From contig NZ_KI421417.1 in the NCBI RefSeq assembly GCF_000472285.1, forward strand, positions 1 to 47,029: a DNA stretch of 47,029 nucleotides, read 5' to 3'. The translations under genes were made by a program, and so were the position numbers. This DNA is from Desulfuromonas sp. TF. GTDB lineage: Bacteria; Desulfobacterota; Desulfuromonadia; Desulfuromonadales; ATBO01. Positions 16,690 through 24,509 of the stretch are shown piece by piece. The notes below the pieces were generated by a model. That model saw only the letters and a list, made by a program, of their open reading frames with translations. It made no database searches and had not been told where the DNA came from. Position 1 is the stretch's first letter; every line of letters begins with the position of its first letter.

Positions 16690-17865
16690 TTATCCCTTTC
16701 TACCGAACACCCGGCGCACCTTCTTCTTCATCCCGCAGACAATATAGGGAGCAAGGCGTCCTTTTTCCTTGAGTATCCTCCTGAAGAGCTCTTTCCTGCT
16801 CTCCGGCGGAAGAGGCCTGGTTCTGCGTTCTGACAGGAACAGGGCTCCCCTCCTGCAGGCCGGAACGCAGGCGCCGCAGCCGAGACAGAGAGGTTCGGAG
16901 ACGATGCATCCTTCGTCATTATCGGCTCCGACCGGGCCGATCGCACCGACATTACAGGCGGCAAAGCAGAGCCCGCAGCCATTGCAGAACTCCCTGTCAA
17001 TCACGGCCAGGAAGGGGGTCCTGGCAACCCCCTCCGGATATCCCATCCGCATCCCCGCCAGAAGCTCGCAGCAGCACGAGCAGCAATTGCAGATGAAGGA
17101 AGGGTTTTGCCGGATATTGTCGGTGATGTGCGTCAAGTTCTTCTCTCGGGCCCGGGCGAGGACGGCCAGCAACTCCTCGGCATCCTTCTGCTCGGCGAAT
17201 CCCCTGCGGACCATGAACTTCGCCGCCGTCCCCAGAGAGATGCAGATTCCATACAATGGCGCCCCTTTGCGGCAGCTGTCTCCAAGATGCTCCTTTTTGT
17301 GGCGGCAATAGCACATCCCCACCGCTCCGTAACCGGCCTGACGGATGATCTCCCTGGCACTCTCATAAGTGGTGATCTCCGAGGTCACCGGGATCTGCTC
17401 CTCATGGACCAGCGAGCGCGTCAATGGAGTCCGACTGCCGAAAAACTCCTTCGCCATCCCCTCCCGGGGATTCTCGTGCATGTACTCCTGCATCAGTTGA
17501 GCGACTTCTTTTATCGGAAGATCGGTGCGGCTCTTCATGAAGGTGAACTCGAAGAATCCGATCAGGCCTGGCATCAGAAGATAATAAGTCGCTCCCCCAT
17601 AGGGGAGATCCATCACCAGTCCCTTGTCGGCCATTCGCTCGAGGATCGGCCGGAGCTGCGCATCCTCTATCTTCGTCCGGCGGGAAAGTTCGGGGAGGGT
17701 CGCCTCCTCCAGGGGAAAACGCGAGGCGACGAAAGCTTCCTCCTTGTCGAAGAGCAGGGTGAGAATCTCCCGCAGCTTCTCGCTGTCGACGAGACCGACG
17801 GGATACTTGTTCAGCCGATCGATGAGCGGAACGATGCTGCTTTTTGAGCCGATGTGATGTCCCAT
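16690..17865 (-). CDS. Polyferredoxin-like 4Fe-4S protein with winged-helix-like N-terminus
   Basis: The 391-residue soluble protein starts with a region (about 10-80) that reads like a winged helix (LPELSRRTKIEDAQLRPILERMADKG). A middle part has cysteine clusters CYCRHKK and CNCCSCCCEL. Two classic 4Fe-4S motifs, CNGCGLCFAAC and CLGCGACVPAC, lie near the C-terminus. ATG 17865 is preceded by GGAGGACAAA. It is the last gene of the nine-gene beta-oxidation operon, 37 nt after the enoyl-CoA hydratase. I do not recognise a characterised relative. An electron-transfer role linked to acyl-CoA redox steps is inferred from cysteines and context only. Confidence 0.8.
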   Translation of the reverse strand: MGHHIGSKSSIVPLIDRLNKYPVGLVDSEKLREILTLLFDKEEAFVASRFPLEEATLPELSRRTKIEDAQLRPILERMADKGLVMDLPYGGATYYLLMPGLIGFFEFTFMKSRTDLPIKEVAQLMQEYMHENPREGMAKEFFGSRTPLTRSLVHEEQIPVTSEITTYESAREIIRQAGYGAVGMCYCRHKKEHLGDSCRKGAPLYGICISLGTAAKFMVRRGFAEQKDAEELLAVLARAREKNLTHITDNIRQNPSFICNCCSCCCELLAGMRMGYPEGVARTPFLAVIDREFCNGCGLCFAACNVGAIGPVGADNDEGCIVSEPLCLGCGACVPACRRGALFLSERRTRPLPPESRKELFRRILKEKGRLAPYIVCGMKKKVRRVFGRKG

Positions 17866-17902
17866 TTTGTCCTCCGTACTCTCTCCTCTGCCAGAAGACT
17901 TT

Positions 17903-18688
17903 TCAGCTGAAGCGGCTGAAATCAGGCCTTCTTCGCTCGAAAAAGGCGGCAAATGCCTCTTTCGCTTCCGGAGACGATAGCCTCTGCAGGAAGTGCCGCC
18001 CTTCCTCCGCCATAGTTTCGGCCACGGCGCGGCGGCACGCCTTCTTCAGCAGGTCCTTGGTCAGACGCACCGCAGCTGGCGGCCTCTGCGCGAGCTTCCG
18101 CGCCAGGGCGTAGGCCTGGTCGAACAGCTCTCCATCGGGAAATACCGCATTGACCAGACCGATCTCCTTCGCCCGTTCGGCCCCGAAGGGTTCGCCGAGA
18201 AGCAGCAGTTCGGCCGCTCGCTGGTACCCTGCAAGGTGCGGCAGCAGCAGACTGCAGGCCGCCTCGGGACAGAGCCCCAGGTTGACGAAGGGAAGTTCGA
18301 ACCGAGCTCCTTCGCCGGCACAGACCAGGTCGCAGTGCAGCAGCATCGTGGTGCCGACTCCGACAGCAGGGCCAGAGACGGCGGCAATAATAGGTTTCTG
18401 CGCTCTGCTGATCGTCTGGAGAAAGTGAAAGACCGGGCTCTCCTCTCCGGCGGGCGGCGAATCCACGAAATCGTTGAGGTCGTTGCCGCTGGTGAAACAA
18501 GTGCCGTTCCCCTCGATCAGGATGACTCGGATATCGGGATCGCGGTCGGCGTGGAGGATGGCTTCGGCAAGGGCCTCATACATGGAGGGAGACAGGGCGT
18601 TCATCTTCGCCTGCCGGTCGATGGCGAGATGAAGAATGTACTCCCGGCATACGCAGGCAATCTCCGGCGACGAACTGACAAAATCCAC
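17903..18688 (-). CDS. Enoyl-CoA hydratase/isomerase family protein
   Basis: The 261-residue crotonase-fold protein has the acyl-CoA-binding strand LAIDRQAKMNALS, the oxyanion-hole segments FTSGNDLNDF and AVSGPAVGVGTTMLLHCD, and FVNLGLCPEAACSLLLP. The usual hydratase Glu pair is not obvious: the position after GLxPE has E but the first Glu is not clear. It may thus be an isomerase, as in ECI/PaaG-like enzymes, rather than a hydratase. An AGGAGG lies between the TTG at 18706 and GTG 18688, so GTG 18688 is taken as the start. In the operon it would help process unsaturated acyl-CoAs together with the fadH-type reductase. Confidence 0.87.
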   Translation of the reverse strand: MDFVSSSPEIACVCREYILHLAIDRQAKMNALSPSMYEALAEAILHADRDPDIRVILIEGNGTCFTSGNDLNDFVDSPPAGEESPVFHFLQTISRAQKPIIAAVSGPAVGVGTTMLLHCDLVCAGEGARFELPFVNLGLCPEAACSLLLPHLAGYQRAAELLLLGEPFGAERAKEIGLVNAVFPDGELFDQAYALARKLAQRPPAAVRLTKDLLKKACRRAVAETMAEEGRHFLQRLSSPEAKEAFAAFFERRRPDFSRFS

Positions 18689-18750
18689 GTGTTTTTTCCT
18701 CCTCAAAAGGTTGGCCGGGCTTCTTCTTTGAAAAGCTTGGGATTAATCCC

Positions 18751-19308
18751 TTAGAGGCCCAGCCCCAGCATTCCTTCCTTGAGATTCTGGTCCGCCGGCT
18801 CGTCGCCCAGGTATATCGCCAGTATCCCCCGGGACAGATCCGGCGATGTCAGAGAGCCAAGGAGCTGCCCGTTGTGCAGAACCGACACTTCTCCATGCGG
18901 GCCAAGCTCCAGGTCGACTTTATCGCCCTCGGCGAAGTCACGATTAAAAAGGGAGAGAAATTTTCGCGCTTCGTTCGACCCGGATAGTTCGGGAGTATTG
19001 TTGGCAAATCCTTCGGCAAAGGCATCGAGAATCTTCTCCCTCTCGACTTTTTTGTAAACGAAGGTCATTCGGATCAGCTTCGGACCGGGATCACGCACTG
19101 CCTCCGCCAGGCTGGCCACCCGACTTCCGGTATAGAGCGATCCGACATAGATGCTGATGAAGAACTTCTTGCGGACACCGCAGCCGTTCAGTTTCAGGGT
19201 CCGGCTTCCGATCACCGCCGTCTCCGAGATGTCAATCCCGGCCATCTCCCGGGCTTGAACATTAGTCGCCAGCAGAAGCAGGACGACGAGAGTGACGAGT
19301 TTTTTCAT
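18751..19308 (-). CDS. Periplasmic chalcone-isomerase-like (CHI-fold) protein
   Basis: The 185-residue protein has a cleavable signal peptide (residues 1-19, ending VQA). A chalcone isomerase-like domain follows, with the family's LKLNGCGVRKKFFISIYVGSLY strand pair, which I split as LNGCGVRKK and IYVGSLYT. LIRMTFVYKKV and the C-terminal FLSLFNRDFAEGD and GILAIYLGDEP stretches are also typical. AGGAGG precedes ATG 19308. Bacterial members have no known isomerase activity. Plant CHI-fold relatives (FAP proteins) bind fatty acids. Its place inside a beta-oxidation operon, together with export to the periplasm, suggests a fatty-acid carrier between FadL and the inner membrane. This is a hypothesis. 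Confidence 0.82.
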   Translation of the reverse strand: MKKLVTLVVLLLLATNVQAREMAGIDISETAVIGSRTLKLNGCGVRKKFFISIYVGSLYTGSRVASLAEAVRDPGPKLIRMTFVYKKVEREKILDAFAEGFANNTPELSGSNEARKFLSLFNRDFAEGDKVDLELGPHGEVSVLHNGQLLGSLTSPDLSRGILAIYLGDEPADQNLKEGMLGLGL

Positions 19309-19372
19309 TGTTTGCCTCCTGGATCGTTATGGCAACCCTATGGAACTGCTCAAGCAAATGGAAGAAATCTGC

Positions 19373-19426
19373 ACGCGGATAACATCTGATCCAATCTGAT
19401 GCGCCTTTATCAGATTTGATCCGCGT
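19373..19426. repeat. Nested inverted repeat between chalcone-isomerase-like gene and fadH-type gene
   Basis: An outer pair of arms (ACGCGGAT 19373-19380 and ATCCGCGT 19419-19426) encloses a perfect inner stem-loop (AATCTGAT 19393-19400 and ATCAGATT 19409-19416). This kind of palindromic intergenic unit often occurs in many copies. It lies nine bases after the fadH-type stop codon. Confidence 0.65.
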
Positions 19427-19434
19427 ATAATGAT

Positions 19435-21435
19435 TTAAACTTCCCGCCCCGCGGCGAACCCCTGGTGGATGGCGTCGATGGCCATCCCTACCTGCAATGC
19501 GTCCCCTGCCACCACAAAGGGAATTCCCTTTTTAGCCAGCACCTCCTGCAGGGGATTGAAGGGCCGCGTTCCCACCGCCAGTACAACCGTGTCGGCGGGG
19601 ATCTCTTCCAACCGGCCGCCTTTTTCGACCTTGAGACCGCCGGCGGTGATCTCAAGGACCCGGGATTCCGTCAGCGTCCGGATGCCGAAGCGCTCCAGAT
19701 CCTGAAGCATCCCCCAGCGGGTGGTCCGGCCGAAATTGGTCCCCACCTTATCGAGCATCTCCACCAGGACGATTTCCCTGGTTCCGCGGACGGCCATCTG
19801 CAGGAGGTCCTCCGGTTTTTCGGCGCCATGCACCAGCAGGAACTTCAGCGCCTCGCCGGAGAGGGTCCCCTTTTCAGCCAGCGCCAGGGCTGTTTCCACC
19901 CCCACGGCGCCGCCGCCGACCACGACTACCCTTTCCCCTGCGCAGGCCCGGGCGGCCAGCACGTCCCAGGCCTGCACCACGAAGTCGCGGTCGCATCCCG
20001 GAATGGGCGGTTCGATGGAAGTTCCGCCGGTGGCCAGAATCACCGTGTCTGGCCGTTCGGCATCGATAAGCTGGGCATCGACTTCCCGGCCGAGTTCCAC
20101 CCGGATGTCGCAGGTGTCGACCCGGCGGGCCAGGTCGCGGGCGAGCCGCGCGAACGCCTCCCGCCCGGGAGGAGCGCCAGCCAGATGCAGCTGCCCGCCG
20201 AGGCGGTCGCTCTTCTCGTAAAGGACCACCTCGTGCCCCCGCTCTGCCGCGGCCAGGGCGGCGCTCATCCCGGAGGCCCCGCCGCCGATCACCATCACCC
20301 GGCACCCCTGGGCGACCGGAGGCAATGACCTCTCCTCTTCATGTCCGGCCTGCGGGTTGCAGAGACACTCCACCGCCTTCATCCTGAACAGGTTGTCGAA
20401 ACACCCCTGACCGCAGGCGACGCAGTGCAGAACTTCATCCTCTTTTCCGGCCAGTGCCTTCTCCGGCAGGCGCGGATCGGCGATCAGCGCACGCCCCATG
20501 GCGACCATGTCGCACATACCGTCCCCGATCATTTCCCGGGCCGTCTCCGGATCGTTGATGCGGTGGCTGGCGATCACCGGCACCGGCACTTTTTCCTTGA
20601 TTCCCCGAGCCAGATAACCGAAGACCCCTCGGGGAACCTTGGTGACGATCTGCGGGACGACCGCCTCGTGCCAGCCGACGTTGACGCAGAGGGCGTCCGC
20701 CCCCGCTCCAACGGCCTGGACGGCAAATTCCTGAAGCCCCTCCCTGCCCACCCCGCCCGGCATGAAGTCGTTGCCGTTGAGGCGCACCATGAGGGGGAAA
20801 TCGCTCCCGACCGCATTCCTGACAGCCCTGATGACCTCAAGCCCGAATCGCATGCGGTTCTCGAAGGAGGCGCCGTATTCGTCGGTGCGCCGGTTGGTCA
20901 CCTCGGATAGGAACTCGCTGATCAGGTAACCGGTGCCCGCCAGGATCTCGACCGCGTCAAAACCGGCCTGCCTGACTCGCCGGGCGGCTTGAGCAAAGCG
21001 CGCGACAATTTCTCGGATCTGTCCTATCTCCAGGGCGTCCGGGGCCTCCCCTGTAAGGCGCGACGGGACCGCCGAGGGGGCGACCGGTCTTTTTCCGCCG
21101 AGGAAAAAGGAGTGGTTGTAGCGACCGGCATGATTGAGCTGCACCGAGGCTCGCGCTCCGCCCTGCCGGATGGCATCGGCAAGCCGGGACAGGCCGGGGA
21201 TGAATTCATCGCGGTGGGCGCCGATATGCGCGGGATGGGCGGAGAATTCGTCCACAGAGGCATAGCCGACGGTGATCATCCCCGCGCCCCCCCGGGCCCT
21301 TTCGGCATAGAAACGAATGAGCCGATCGGACACCTCGAAGTTCCGGCACATGTTCAGATGCATCGCCGGCATGGAGATCCGGTTCTTCACTTCAAGTTTG
21401 TTGATGATGATCGGCTCGAAAAGCAGGTCTTTCAT
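19435..21435 (-). CDS. fadH: 2,4-dienoyl-CoA reductase-type NADH:flavin oxidoreductase
   Basis: The 666-residue protein has an N-terminal Old Yellow Enzyme TIM barrel (about 1-330, with GAGMITVGYASV and AGFDAVEILAGTGYLISEFLS) that binds FMN. The FadH-like 4Fe-4S motif CVACGQGC followed eleven residues later by another Cys comes next. Then there is an FAD/NAD(P)H reductase half with two Rossmann motifs (VIGGGASGMSAALAA and VVVGGGAVGVETALALA). This architecture is that of FadH, which reduces 2,4-dienoyl-CoA during oxidation of unsaturated fatty acids. Related enzymes act on trimethylamine or enoates, so the operon context is what favours FadH. ATG 21435 has GGAG upstream; earlier starts lie in a repeat. 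Confidence 0.87.
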   Translation of the reverse strand: MKDLLFEPIIINKLEVKNRISMPAMHLNMCRNFEVSDRLIRFYAERARGGAGMITVGYASVDEFSAHPAHIGAHRDEFIPGLSRLADAIRQGGARASVQLNHAGRYNHSFFLGGKRPVAPSAVPSRLTGEAPDALEIGQIREIVARFAQAARRVRQAGFDAVEILAGTGYLISEFLSEVTNRRTDEYGASFENRMRFGLEVIRAVRNAVGSDFPLMVRLNGNDFMPGGVGREGLQEFAVQAVGAGADALCVNVGWHEAVVPQIVTKVPRGVFGYLARGIKEKVPVPVIASHRINDPETAREMIGDGMCDMVAMGRALIADPRLPEKALAGKEDEVLHCVACGQGCFDNLFRMKAVECLCNPQAGHEEERSLPPVAQGCRVMVIGGGASGMSAALAAAERGHEVVLYEKSDRLGGQLHLAGAPPGREAFARLARDLARRVDTCDIRVELGREVDAQLIDAERPDTVILATGGTSIEPPIPGCDRDFVVQAWDVLAARACAGERVVVVGGGAVGVETALALAEKGTLSGEALKFLLVHGAEKPEDLLQMAVRGTREIVLVEMLDKVGTNFGRTTRWGMLQDLERFGIRTLTESRVLEITAGGLKVEKGGRLEEIPADTVVLAVGTRPFNPLQEVLAKKGIPFVVAGDALQVGMAIDAIHQGFAAGREV

Positions 21436-21460
21436 GTCCGTCTCCAGTAAATCCGTGAGA

Positions 21461-21493
21461 CGTGAGGAGTGAGGATACGCCTCACTCCTCACG
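21461..21493. repeat. 14-bp perfect hairpin between MBL gene and fadH-type gene (GTGAGGAGTGAGG family)
   Basis: Arms 21461-21474 and 21480-21493 pair perfectly around ATACG, just ahead of the fadH ribosome binding site. The unit GTGAGGAGTGAGG recurs near 36878-36943, so it is a dispersed element rather than a local accident. In the operon it could modulate translation or stability of the fadH segment. Confidence 0.75.
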
Positions 21494-21497
21494 GATT

Positions 21498-22442
21498 TCA
21501 AGCCACCGCAGCATAGGCGAAGCGGATCTTATGAAACAGCCCCAGCTCTTCGAGAGATGCCTTCAACAGCAGGGGATCATCCAGAAAATCCTGCATGAAG
21601 GCGATTTCCGATACCTTCAGGAAGGTGACGAACGGATCATTCAGAGCATCGCCGAAGAGCTGATCGATCAGCCGGCGAACCGGCAGCGCGTGGGGAAACT
21701 CCTTCAAGCGCTGGGCCCGCTCGAAGATCTTGCCGACGTAGAAAAGAATGGTGCCCTCGAGGCTCTCAACAGTGTGCCGGTGACCGGGGAGGATTTCACA
21801 ATCCCGCAGTTCCCCCAGCTTCAGAAGGCTAGCGCAGTAGGCCTCGTAATTGCGGAAGCGGCCGGCGAAGGTCTCGAGGTCGATGTCGAGGAGCGGCGCC
21901 TGAAAGATATTGTGCAGCAGAATGTCCCCGGTAACCGCCTGAGCACCGACCTTGTAGACCAGATCGCTCTGGGAGTGGCCGGGACAGGCGATTATCTGGA
22001 TGCCGAGCCGGACCGGTTCCGGTGATTCCTCCACGATGGTGAACTTCTCCGGGACCCCCGGAAAAATACTGTTTTGGTCGACCACGTCACGAAACTGCTG
22101 AATGTAGTCGCGTCCGAATCCCATCCCTTCCAGTTCGTCCTCGATGTGCGTAAGGCGCATCCCATGGTGACGAAGCTTCAGTGCGTCCTTGCGGGGGATA
22201 TAGATCCGCGCATCGGAGTTCTCCCCGATGAACCGCGCCAGTCCGTAATGATCAACATGGCAGTGAGTGATGAAGACATGCTTCAGACGCCCCAGGTCCA
22301 CCGAACGCCGCAGAAAATCCCGCCCCTCTTCCGTCGCCGGTCCGGTATCGAACAGCACCGGTTCACCGTCGATCTCGGTGGTGTAGAAGTGAGTCTCCCC
22401 CACCAGGTAGGGGGTATGGATGGTGTGCTGTTGCATGATCAT
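21498..22442 (-). CDS. Metallo-beta-lactamase-fold hydrolase in the beta-oxidation operon
   Basis: The 314-residue protein shows the MBL metal motif THCHVDHYG, the later ligand in CPGHSQSD, the aspartate in AVTGDILLH, and LPGHRHT near the end. This is close to glyoxalase II-like hydrolases with a C-terminal helical extension. Starts at 22442 (ATG) and 22436 (ATG) are both possible; neither has a strong ribosome binding site. Earlier in-frame starts lie in repeats. Its position between fadE- and fadH-type genes suggests a thioester or lactone substrate, such as an acyl-CoA or glutathione-like thioester. Nothing in the sequence proves that. Confidence 0.8.
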   Translation of the reverse strand: MIMQQHTIHTPYLVGETHFYTTEIDGEPVLFDTGPATEEGRDFLRRSVDLGRLKHVFITHCHVDHYGLARFIGENSDARIYIPRKDALKLRHHGMRLTHIEDELEGMGFGRDYIQQFRDVVDQNSIFPGVPEKFTIVEESPEPVRLGIQIIACPGHSQSDLVYKVGAQAVTGDILLHNIFQAPLLDIDLETFAGRFRNYEAYCASLLKLGELRDCEILPGHRHTVESLEGTILFYVGKIFERAQRLKEFPHALPVRRLIDQLFGDALNDPFVTFLKVSEIAFMQDFLDDPLLLKASLEELGLFHKIRFAYAAVA

Positions 22443-22508
22443 CCCGTCATAAAGGTCCCGGGGTCCCGGGTCCAAGGTCAAACCTCATTCAGACTTCGAC
22501 TCAGACCG

Positions 22509-22540
22509 GGACTTTGGACTTTGGACTTTGGACTCGGACT
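22509..22540. repeat. Short tandem repeat GGACTTT
   Basis: Three exact GGACTTT units and one and a half degenerate ones (22509-22540) overlap the fadE-type stop codon region. Palindromic GGTCCCGGGGTCCCGGGTCC lies 30-50 bases further on. Repeats of this type fill the fadE-MBL junction. Confidence 0.7.
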
Positions 22541-24317
22541 AAAAAATATATTTTTCCATCTCGATCGCTGCGCCGGCCAGCGTCCGCTTGGCCTGGAGCA
22601 GACCGGTGGCGTCGTATTTGGCGAAACGGCGGATGCCGGAGAGGATCATGGTCAGGTTGTCACCTTCTTCGATGTAGAAGGCCCCCTTTTTCGCCGCAGT
22701 GGAAAGGAGTTCGGTGGCGTTAAAGGCGCAGACCTTGATCACGGCCGCCAGCAGCTCCTTCCGATGCTCGCTCGCTTCAGCGAAGCCCTTTTCGGCCCGT
22801 AGTACCGCGCTCTCCAGAGCGAATATCTGGATCGACATATCGGCGGCGGCAAGGAGGATCTCCTGCTCGTTCTGCAGTTTGACCATGTACTTTTGTACAG
22901 CAGTCCCGGAAAGAATGAGAAAGACGGTCTTGAGGTTCTGGAGAAGCGCCTTCTCCCGCGCGAAGGGGACGCTGTCATCGATCTCCTCGAAGGAGGGGGT
23001 CATCAGTGATTCGAAAGCCTTCATCGCCTCCTTCTGCAATGGAAGCTCCCCCTTCATCGCCTTCCGCAGGATCATGCCGGGGATGAGCAGACGATTAATC
23101 TCATTGGTTCCTTCAAAAATCCGGTTGATCCGCTCGTCGCGATAGAAGCGCTCGGCCGGGTATTCGCTGACGAAACCATAGCCGCCGTGAATCTGCAGCA
23201 CCTCGTCGACCACCGAAGCGAGAACCTCGCTGCAGTAGACCTTGGAGATGGCGCACTCGGGGGCGTACTCCTCGATCCCCTTCTGGTATTCCTCATAGTA
23301 GTTGGCGGTCCCCTTGTCGATGGTCGCCAGCCTGGTGTCGAGCAGCCCTGCCAGTCGGTAGACGAGGGATTCGGACGCGAAGATGTCGGTTGTCATATCG
23401 GCGAGCTTCTCCTGGACCGCCCCGAAGGAGCCGATCGCCCTTCCGAACTGCTTGCGCTCGTTGGCATACTTCACCCCTTCCACAAAGGCCGCCTTGGCGG
23501 CCCCCGTGACTCCTGCGGCGAGCTTGAAGCGGCCGACGTTAAGGACGTTGAAGGCGATTTTGTGCCCTTTGCCTATCTCGCCGAGAAGGTTCTCCGCCGG
23601 CACCTTGCAGTTGTCGAGGATGATCTGGGTGGTCGAGGAACCCTTGATCCCCAGCTTCTTCTCCTCGGGGCCGATGACGAGCCCTTCACAGTCGCGGTCG
23701 ACCAGAAAGGCGGTGAAATGCTTCTTGTCGATCTTGGCGAAGACGGTGTAGAGATTGGCGAAGGAGCCGTTGGTGATGAACTGCTTTGTGCCATTGAGGA
23801 CGTAGTATTTGCCGTCCTCGGAGAGGGTGGCCGACGCATTGGCCCCCAAGGCGTCGCTGCCTGAACCCGGCTCGGTCAGGCAGTAGGCGGCCACCCATTC
23901 TCCGGTGATGATCTTTTCCAGGTATTTCTCCTTCTGCGCCCGGGTACCGTAATAGACCAGGGGCAGAGTCCCGATCCCCGAGTGGGCGGCGTAGGCGACG
24001 GAGAAGGAGCCCGATGGGGCGATCTTTTCCCCGACCAGCATGCTGGTCGCCTTATCAAGCTCCAGACCGCCATACTCCTCGGGGGCGTCGATCATCAGCA
24101 GCCCCAGTTCGCCGGCTTTGCGCATCCCCTCCACCACCAGGGCGAAGTTCTGCTGCTCGATCTCCTCGGCATGGGGGAGGATATCATTGAGAACGAACTG
24201 TTCGGTCGTCTCCCCGATCTGCCGCTGCTCGTCGGTAAAGTCCTCGGGGGTGAAGACCTCCGCACAGCTCACTTCAGTCACCAGATATTCCCCACCTTTT
24301 AAAATTCTCTGAGTCAT
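22539..24317 (-). CDS. fadE: Long-chain acyl-CoA dehydrogenase, FadE/VLCAD type
   Basis: The 592-residue enzyme has a standard acyl-CoA dehydrogenase core: CLTEPGSGSDALG, QIHGGYGFVSEYPAERFYRD and FEGTNEINRLL with the catalytic Glu. It also has a C-terminal extension of some 180 residues, as in VLCAD, ACAD9 and Bacillus FadE. This form handles long-chain acyl-CoA and donates electrons to ETF. GAGG lies about nine bases ahead of ATG 24317. It follows the thiolase gene in the fadN-fadA-fadE order known from Bacillus. The 192-nt gap before it contains a long inverted-repeat element. Confidence 0.92.
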   Translation of the reverse strand: MTQRILKGGEYLVTEVSCAEVFTPEDFTDEQRQIGETTEQFVLNDILPHAEEIEQQNFALVVEGMRKAGELGLLMIDAPEEYGGLELDKATSMLVGEKIAPSGSFSVAYAAHSGIGTLPLVYYGTRAQKEKYLEKIITGEWVAAYCLTEPGSGSDALGANASATLSEDGKYYVLNGTKQFITNGSFANLYTVFAKIDKKHFTAFLVDRDCEGLVIGPEEKKLGIKGSSTTQIILDNCKVPAENLLGEIGKGHKIAFNVLNVGRFKLAAGVTGAAKAAFVEGVKYANERKQFGRAIGSFGAVQEKLADMTTDIFASESLVYRLAGLLDTRLATIDKGTANYYEEYQKGIEEYAPECAISKVYCSEVLASVVDEVLQIHGGYGFVSEYPAERFYRDERINRIFEGTNEINRLLIPGMILRKAMKGELPLQKEAMKAFESLMTPSFEEIDDSVPFAREKALLQNLKTVFLILSGTAVQKYMVKLQNEQEILLAAADMSIQIFALESAVLRAEKGFAEASEHRKELLAAVIKVCAFNATELLSTAAKKGAFYIEEGDNLTMILSGIRRFAKYDATGLLQAKRTLAGAAIEMEKYIF

Positions 24318-24381
24318 GATGATTCACCTCACTATCTTGATTTAATGTGCATTCTGGGCTTTGATCCTAATCTGAAAAATC

Positions 24382-24496
24382 TTTTCTACCGCCCGTTCGC
24401 TACGCTCACTTGAGAGCGCAGAGAACGCCGAGGATAAATCTTCTCTTCCAGGTTTCGAATTTTCTCTGCGTTCTCCGCGGCCTCTGCGGTAGAAAA
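24382..24496. repeat. Long inverted-repeat element (MITE-like) between fadA and fadE
   Basis: Terminal arms TTTTCTACCGC (24382-24392) and GCGGTAGAAAA (24486-24496) are exact inverse copies. A second, inner pair with imperfect match lies at CGCAGAGAACGC (24417-24428) and TCTCTGCGTTCTC. The element of about 115 bp carries no gene. Its AGAGAACGC/GCGTTCTC core is a widespread style of dispersed repeat in this bacterial group. Confidence 0.7.
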
Positions 24497-24509
24497 ATGT
24501 TTTCGGAAT

